NCBI GenBank assembly: GCA_030604325.1
Contig: JAUVWC010000013.1
Coordinates: forward strand, 1-10,509
Direction: 5' to 3'
DNA length: 10,509 nucleotides
Source: Candidatus Zixiibacteriota bacterium
GTDB lineage: Bacteria > Blakebacterota > Blakebacteria > Blakebacterales > Blakebacteraceae
This document shows, in pieces, positions 6,049 to 10,509 of the stretch. Each line of letters starts with the position of its first letter. Position 1 is the first letter of the stretch. The notes below the pieces were generated by a model, which was given only the letters and a program-made list of their open reading frames with translations, was not told where the DNA came from and did not search any database. Made by a program: the position numbers and the translations under genes.

Positions 6049-7955
6049 CGAACGCCGCGAACTGGTTGGAGACCGGCCTTAACCTCTTTGAGGAAAGACT
6101 CGATACGGTGCGAGATGCTTTCCGGATCCAGCTCGAGCTCGAGCATGAGTTGATCGATCTGACCGTGGGTGACGAACGCATCAGGAAGACCCAGCGTGAG
6201 TGTCGACACTGATGTCCGTCCCGAATAACTGAGGAATTCGAGCACCGCCGTGCCAAATCCACCGCGTATGTTATTCTCTTCCACGGTGACTATCGCCCCT
6301 ATTTCATCTGCCAGGCGGCCTATCAGCTCCTCATCGATAGGTTTCACGAAACGGGCGTTCACGGCGGTAGCCTCGATACCTTTCCGGCTCAAGCGTTCGA
6401 CTGCCTTACGTACGTAACTCACCATCCTGCCCACCGCTAAAATGGCTACGTCACCGCCCTCCCTCAACACCTCCCCTACACCGATAGGGAGTTCCCTCGG
6501 TTCGGAATCGATCTCCACACCTTCGCCCACCGCACGGGGGTAACGCATGGCTATCGGCCCATCGTCATAGGTCAGACCGGTCCTGAGCATGAGCACCAAT
6601 TCATTTTCGTCTTTGGGAACCATGATCACTATGTTCGGCACGCAGCGCAGATAGCTCAGGTCGAAGGCGCCGTGGTGGGTGGGGCCGTCGTCCCCGACGA
6701 GGCCGCCTCTATCCATGCAGAAGAAGACGTTCAGCTTCTGCAGAGCAACATCGTGAATGATCTGGTCGAAGGCGCGCTGGAGGAAAGTAGAGTAGATGGC
6801 ACAGACCGGTTTCATGCCGTCGGCGGCCAATCCGGCGGCAAAGCAGACAGCGTGCGCCTCGGCAATGCCGACGTCGTAGAAGCGTTCGGGCATCTCTTTG
6901 GCCAGCATATCCAGCCCTGTACCAGGCGGCATAGCGGCGGTGATCCCCACTATCCGCCCGTCCCGCCTACACTCCTCGACAAGTGCCCTGCCGAACACCG
7001 ACGTATAGGTGGAAGGGCCATCCCTCTTCTTCCACTCCCCCGTGATCTTGTCGAAAGCTCCGGTTCCGTGGAATGAAGTAGCATCCTTCTCGGCCGGTTC
7101 GAAGCCCTTACCCTTCTTGGTTTTAATGTGGAGCATCTTCGGACCTTTGAGATTCTTCAGATGGCACAGGTGCCGAACCAGCCCTTCTATGTCGTGCCCA
7201 TCCACCGGTCCGAAGTAACGGATTCCCAGTCGTTCGAAGATGATGCCCGGAACAAGAAGGTTCTTCAGGCTCTCCTCCATCTTGTGACCTAACGACAGAG
7301 CCGGCCTCCCAACCGCCGGGACCTTGCGGATAATCTCCCAGAGCTGGTCCTTGACCTTGTTGTAGAGCGGATTGGAGATCGCCGTCGTGAAATACTCATG
7401 GATCGCCCCAACATTGGGCGCTATCGACATATCATTGTCATTCAAGATGATGAGCAAATCGCTGTCGGAAGCCCCTACGTTGTTCAGACCTTCGTAGGCC
7501 AGGCCGCCAGTCATCGCACCATCGCCGACCACAGCAATCACGCAATGGTCTTCCCCCCTGTGGTCGCGGGCGCGGGCGAAGCCGACGGCGGCTGATATGG
7601 CAGTGGAGGCATGACCGGCACCGAACGGATCATATTCGCTCTCCGTGCGGCTGGTATAGCCTGAGAGACCTCCATGCTGTCGGATAGTGGAGAAGTTATC
7701 CCTCCTGCCTGTCAAAAGCTTATGTACATAGGATTGGTGGCTGACGTCCCAGATGATCTTATCCCTGGGAGAGTCGAAGACGACATGCAGGGCGATGGTG
7801 AGTTCAACTATCCCCAGGTTGGGAGCGAGGTGCCCCCCTGTAACGCACAGCACTTCGATAAGGCGCTCGCGGATTTCCCAGGCGAGCTGTTCCAGTTCTT
7901 CCTGAGAGAGGGCTTTTAGATCTTCAGGTGACTGGATGGTGTTGAGAAGAGACAT
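6045..7955 (-). CDS. dxs: 1-deoxy-D-xylulose-5-phosphate synthase
   Basis: Dxs condenses pyruvate and glyceraldehyde 3-phosphate with loss of CO2, the first and usually flux-limiting step of the MEP isoprenoid pathway; its product also feeds thiamine and pyridoxal synthesis. It is a cytosolic thiamine diphosphate enzyme. The 636 residues are a full-length match. Visible residues include H42 in GGHLAPNLG, GHAST (114-118), the cofactor motif GDGAMTGG (144-151) with its distal N at 172-174 (LNDNDMSI), FGPVDGHD (248-255), SFHGTGAFD (294-302), E366 in GIAEAHAV, which corresponds to the cofactor-activating Glu, D415-R416 and H427 in the GDDGPTHHG region, and RYPR (471-474). A transketolase C-terminal domain follows from about 500. 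Its ATG has GGAGG upstream, but 11 bases away, longer than ideal, with no better start in frame. It lies 75 bases after ispA, with no terminator or promoter evident, and overlaps nadK by 4 bases. Confidence 0.97.
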   Translation of the reverse strand: MSLLNTIQSPEDLKALSQEELEQLAWEIRERLIEVLCVTGGHLAPNLGIVELTIALHVVFDSPRDKIIWDVSHQSYVHKLLTGRRDNFSTIRQHGGLSGYTSRTESEYDPFGAGHASTAISAAVGFARARDHRGEDHCVIAVVGDGAMTGGLAYEGLNNVGASDSDLLIILNDNDMSIAPNVGAIHEYFTTAISNPLYNKVKDQLWEIIRKVPAVGRPALSLGHKMEESLKNLLVPGIIFERLGIRYFGPVDGHDIEGLVRHLCHLKNLKGPKMLHIKTKKGKGFEPAEKDATSFHGTGAFDKITGEWKKRDGPSTYTSVFGRALVEECRRDGRIVGITAAMPPGTGLDMLAKEMPERFYDVGIAEAHAVCFAAGLAADGMKPVCAIYSTFLQRAFDQIIHDVALQKLNVFFCMDRGGLVGDDGPTHHGAFDLSYLRCVPNIVIMVPKDENELVLMLRTGLTYDDGPIAMRYPRAVGEGVEIDSEPRELPIGVGEVLREGGDVAILAVGRMVSYVRKAVERLSRKGIEATAVNARFVKPIDEELIGRLADEIGAIVTVEENNIRGGFGTAVLEFLSYSGRTSVSTLTLGLPDAFVTHGQIDQLMLELELDPESISHRIESFLKEVKAGLQPVRGVR

Positions 7956-8030
7956 GTAACGGGAATCCTCCTCAAGGTAACCTCGACCGCTGCCGGCCAG
8001 ATGTTGAGGCAGGTGTCAGTGTGAACAACA

Positions 8031-8894
8031 TCACATAACACGATGGACGACGAAATCGGCCAGTAGTTCCAAAATGATAGTGTCGTGCCCGGGCAGTACC
8101 AATGCGTTTTTGGCGGCTTCGATCAATGTGACCGCTTGATCAATCGAGGACTGCAGGCCGTGAACCTTGGGATAGGTATTTTTCTCCCTGTCCTTATCCG
8201 CGCCCGACTTCTTACCCAATGTCTCGGTGCTGCCCGTCTCATCCAGGACATCGTCTACTATCTGGAAGGCGAGCCCGACCCTCTCCCCAAAATCCCGCAG
8301 CGTTGTGATCTCCTCCGCCGCTGCATCTCCCAGCCGGGCACCTGTAGTCAGACAGACGGTGATCAACGAACCGGTTTTATGGGAATGAATATATTCCAGG
8401 TCCTGTGGAGTAATATCCTTCCCCTCCAAAAGAATATCGGCTGCCTGCCCTCCGATCATACCGGCGGTACCTGTGGCGCGGGCGATCTCTGCCATCGACT
8501 CAGCAGTCAGGCACCGGCCGATCACCTCGAACGCCAAGGCGTATAAGGCATCACCGGCCAGCACAGCGATCCCCTCACCGTATGCCTTGTGGAGTGTGGG
8601 TTTACCTCGTCGCAGGTCGTCATCATCCATGCAGGGAAGATCGTCGTGAATGAGGCTGTAGGTGTGAATGAGTTCAATGCCGCAGGCCAGGTCGAGCAGT
8701 GCCGCCTCGTCGGCCCCAAACACCTTCCCTGAAGCCAGGACAAGTGCCGGCCGAAACCGTTTACCCCCGGCGAACACACTGTAGCGCATCGCCTCGTGGA
8801 TGATATTCGGACGCTCCTCCTTAACGGGCATGACTCTGTTCAGGTGATCGTCGCAGCGCTGCTGGACAGTTTTGAGGTACTCGGTTATCTGCAT
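8031..8894 (-). CDS. ispA: Farnesyl diphosphate synthase (short-chain polyprenyl synthase)
   Basis: The enzyme joins dimethylallyl and isopentenyl diphosphate to geranyl and then farnesyl diphosphate, the precursor of undecaprenyl phosphate and quinone side chains. The 287 residues are the usual length. GGKRFRP (43-49) binds substrate diphosphate. The first aspartate-rich motif is DDLPCMD (84-90) with four residues between the aspartates, the bacterial type II form; the second is DDVLD (214-218). H172-K173-T174 is the conserved HKT/KT site. Y79, five residues before the first aspartate, matches farnesyl synthases such as E. coli IspA; bacterial geranylgeranyl synthases often have a smaller or Met residue there. 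A C15 product is therefore favoured but not proved. The ATG lies 18 bases after the xseB stop and in the same frame, and it has no recognisable Shine-Dalgarno sequence, so translation may depend on ribosomes leaving xseB. dxs, earlier in the same pathway, follows. Confidence 0.94.
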   Translation of the reverse strand: MQITEYLKTVQQRCDDHLNRVMPVKEERPNIIHEAMRYSVFAGGKRFRPALVLASGKVFGADEAALLDLACGIELIHTYSLIHDDLPCMDDDDLRRGKPTLHKAYGEGIAVLAGDALYALAFEVIGRCLTAESMAEIARATGTAGMIGGQAADILLEGKDITPQDLEYIHSHKTGSLITVCLTTGARLGDAAAEEITTLRDFGERVGLAFQIVDDVLDETGSTETLGKKSGADKDREKNTYPKVHGLQSSIDQAVTLIEAAKNALVLPGHDTIILELLADFVVHRVM

Positions 8895-8912
8895 AGCGTT
8901 GGTTGGTGCGCT

Positions 8913-9173
8913 TCAGTCTTCCCTGCCCGCTTTGTAGTCCTCGGAGATCACCGTGCCGTCCTCGGCAGCTTCCAGCAGTACCTGCACCCGCTGTTTTGCC
9001 TCTTCGAGCTGGACCTGGCACACCTTGGCAAGCTGGATCCCTTCTTCGAAAAGAAGGAGCGACGTCTCCAGCGGAGCCTCCCCTTCCTCCAGCTGCTGTA
9101 CTATTTCCTCCAGACGCTCGATTCGCCCCTCGAAAGAGGCCGGAACCTCGAATTTATCCTCCGCCGAACTCAT
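8913..9173 (-). CDS. xseB: Exodeoxyribonuclease VII small subunit
   Basis: XseB is the small helical subunit that assembles in several copies with XseA to form exonuclease VII, which degrades single-stranded DNA from both ends into short oligonucleotides. The product is about 86 residues, typical for the family. It contains FEGRIERLEEIVQQLEEGEA at about 13-32, then PLETSLLLFEEGIQLAKVCQ, the canonical helix pair with the E-x-G-x-x-P-L-E-x-S-L turn, and a third helix (LEEAKQRVQVLLE). The gene overlaps the end of xseA by about 20 bases. I start at the ATG at 9173, with AAGGA 5 bases upstream. An ATG two codons earlier (9179), with GAGGAG 4 bases upstream, is almost as good; a TTG at 9194 is less likely. 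The TGA stop is in the same frame as ispA, whose ATG comes seven codons later. Confidence 0.93.
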   Translation of the reverse strand: MSSAEDKFEVPASFEGRIERLEEIVQQLEEGEAPLETSLLLFEEGIQLAKVCQVQLEEAKQRVQVLLEAAEDGTVISEDYKAGRED

Positions 9174-10500
9174 CCCCATCCTTCTCCTCGCCAATAAGGT
9201 CTCTTTCTGCGCCAGCCATCACCTCCAGCCCTGGTCGTGTCCCCTCCACCCTAACGTCGGCTATCCCTTTTCGCAAATACACCTCCAGGTCATCTCCCTG
9301 ACTCAATTCCCCGGCGTCCCTCACCACCGGGCCGCCGCCGGGCAGGCGCGTAATAGCGTAGCCCCTGTCCAAAACCGCCATTGGCCCCAGGGCATTGATT
9401 GTACGCTGCAACTGCTCGAGACGGGAGCAATCCCTCTCCAGATCCATTCCCATTTCAGAAGCAAGGTGGTCCCTGACCTCGCGCAGACGAGTGCCGGACG
9501 TTTCCATGCGATATCGCAAGCCTACCGGTAGTAGGCGCAGCGCCTCATCCAGCCGTTGGGTCGCTTCCCTGAGGCGTTGCCGCATCTGCTGAAATCCGTG
9601 CGCCTTACTGAACCACTCCACACGCTCCCCGAGGTTCTGTAGACGGATCCGCAGGAAACGTGCCGCACGATTACTCTGATCCACGATCCGCAGCACCCAG
9701 TCCTGCCTTGGCCAGGCTACCAGCTCGGCAGCAGAGCTCGGAGTGGGCATCCGCCGGTCGGCCACCCAGTCGCTGATCGTCCAGTCCACCTCATGGCCGA
9801 CAGCAGATATTACAGGCAGCCGGCACGCCGCAATCGCCCTGGCTACAACCTCTTCGTTGAAAGGCCACAGATCTTCCAGAGACCCGCCACCCCGTGTAAC
9901 AACAATGCAGTCCAGACCGGGAATCCACTGCAGCGACTCCAGCGCAGCCACGATTTCCTGGGCCGCCTCCTCTCCCTGAACGCGGGCGGGGGCGATGATG
10001 ATTCTCACCGCCGGATTACGGCGCCCTGTGATATCGAGGAAATCTTGAAGAGCCGCCGCCTGGAGGCTGGTGACGACTCCTACGTAGAAGGGAAACTCCG
10101 GCACAGGCTGCTTCCTCTCCGGGGCAAACAGCCCTTCCTTCTCCAGTTTCTCTTTGAGCTGCTGGAAGGCTAGCTCCAGTTCTCCGATGCCTGCCGGTTT
10201 CACCTGCCGGATGACGAGCTGGTACCGGCCCCGTTGCGGGTAGAGCGTTACATCCGCCTGGGCGACAACGTTCATACCGTCGGCCAGTTCGAACCGCAGG
10301 GAGGAGATCGTCTCCTCCCAGACTACGACTCTGGCCTCAGCATGGGCGTCTTTGATGGTGCCGTATACCCGTGTCCGGCCGCCGGATCGATAGTACTTGA
10401 TCCCGCTCAACTCTCCCTCCACCCATACCGTGCCGATTTCCTCATCGAGGAGATCACGCACCCACCGGTTCAGTTGTTCAATGGTCAGGATCTGGCTCAC
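9154..10500 (-). CDS. xseA: Exodeoxyribonuclease VII large subunit
   Basis: XseA is the catalytic subunit of exonuclease VII, a single-strand-specific DNase in mismatch and recombination repair. The 448 residues match the family. An N-terminal OB-fold DNA-binding domain covers about 1-100 (LNRWVRDLL, VWVEGELSG). The catalytic domain (about 130-320) shows VVTSLQAAALQDFLDI (142-157, D153), TRGGGSLEDLWPFNEE (202-217, R203) and ISAVGHEVDW (231-240, H236 and D239), followed by ADRRMPTPSSAAEL (247-260). These correspond to the catalytic Asp, Arg, His and Asp known from the E. coli enzyme. A long helical region (about 265-370) precedes the C-terminal segment VLDRGYAITR (376-385) and an acidic, Gly-rich tail. 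The GTG at 10500 gives MSQILTIEQL, a sensible N-terminus, but only 9 bases remain upstream; they are in frame (GCG GAT TCT) with no stop, so the true start may lie just outside the window. Confidence 0.95.
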   Translation of the reverse strand: MSQILTIEQLNRWVRDLLDEEIGTVWVEGELSGIKYYRSGGRTRVYGTIKDAHAEARVVVWEETISSLRFELADGMNVVAQADVTLYPQRGRYQLVIRQVKPAGIGELELAFQQLKEKLEKEGLFAPERKQPVPEFPFYVGVVTSLQAAALQDFLDITGRRNPAVRIIIAPARVQGEEAAQEIVAALESLQWIPGLDCIVVTRGGGSLEDLWPFNEEVVARAIAACRLPVISAVGHEVDWTISDWVADRRMPTPSSAAELVAWPRQDWVLRIVDQSNRAARFLRIRLQNLGERVEWFSKAHGFQQMRQRLREATQRLDEALRLLPVGLRYRMETSGTRLREVRDHLASEMGMDLERDCSRLEQLQRTINALGPMAVLDRGYAITRLPGGGPVVRDAGELSQGDDLEVYLRKGIADVRVEGTRPGLEVMAGAERDLIGEEKDGDEFGGG

Positions 10501-10509
10501 AGAATCCGC

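Noticed and set aside
1..10509. CRISPR arrays, tRNA or rRNA genes, insertion sequences, phage genes, toxin-antitoxin pairs
   Set aside because: I saw no regularly spaced repeats, tRNA-like cloverleaf segments, transposase or integrase motifs, or toxin-antitoxin gene pairs. The window is almost filled by housekeeping genes.

Overview
The window is bacterial and every gene I can support lies on the minus strand, so transcription runs from high to low coordinates. Most of it is conserved housekeeping. All three stop codons occur as ordinary terminators (genetic code 11), GTG starts are common, and Shine-Dalgarno sites are strong and purine-rich. The organism looks like a GC-moderate Gram-negative-type bacterium. 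The secreted beta-propeller-type protein at the left edge and the TPR and small membrane proteins would fit the FCB group or another uncultured lineage. This placement is an inference from gene content and is weak.

Right part (10500 down to about 4016): a compact, probably single transcription unit in the order xseA, xseB, ispA, dxs, nadK, a TPR protein and a small membrane protein. Neighbours overlap or nearly touch: xseA/xseB overlap by about 20 bases, nadK starts in the ATGA of the dxs stop, the TPR gene starts 2 bases after the nadK stop, and the small gene has its ribosome binding site inside the end of the TPR gene. The unit makes both subunits of exonuclease VII, the first enzyme of the MEP isoprenoid pathway (Dxs), a farnesyl diphosphate synthase that extends its products, and NAD kinase, which supplies NADP(H). 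xseA-xseB-ispA-dxs-nadK is a known bacterial gene order; tlyA, often found between dxs and nadK, is absent.

Middle part (4019 to 680): a plausible sigma-70 promoter overlaps the stop codon of the small membrane protein gene and would drive a two-gene unit: a long-chain acyl-CoA ligase (fadD) and, 2 bases later, an exported Xaa-Pro aminopeptidase with all five metal ligands.

Left part (679 to 1): about 340 bases hold no confident gene, though two stop-free minus-strand stretches in different frames may be gene remains. A good promoter (TTTACA, 16 bases, TACAAT) then leads to the 5' end of an exported or anchored protein cut by the window edge. Its last visible residues (WTPIGPKNV) resemble the start of secreted BNR/sortilin-type beta-propeller proteins.

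I see no CRISPR array, tRNA, rRNA, insertion sequence, phage gene or clear intrinsic terminator. I found no convincing new system. The least explained parts are the coupled TPR/small membrane protein pair and the 381-714 stretch.
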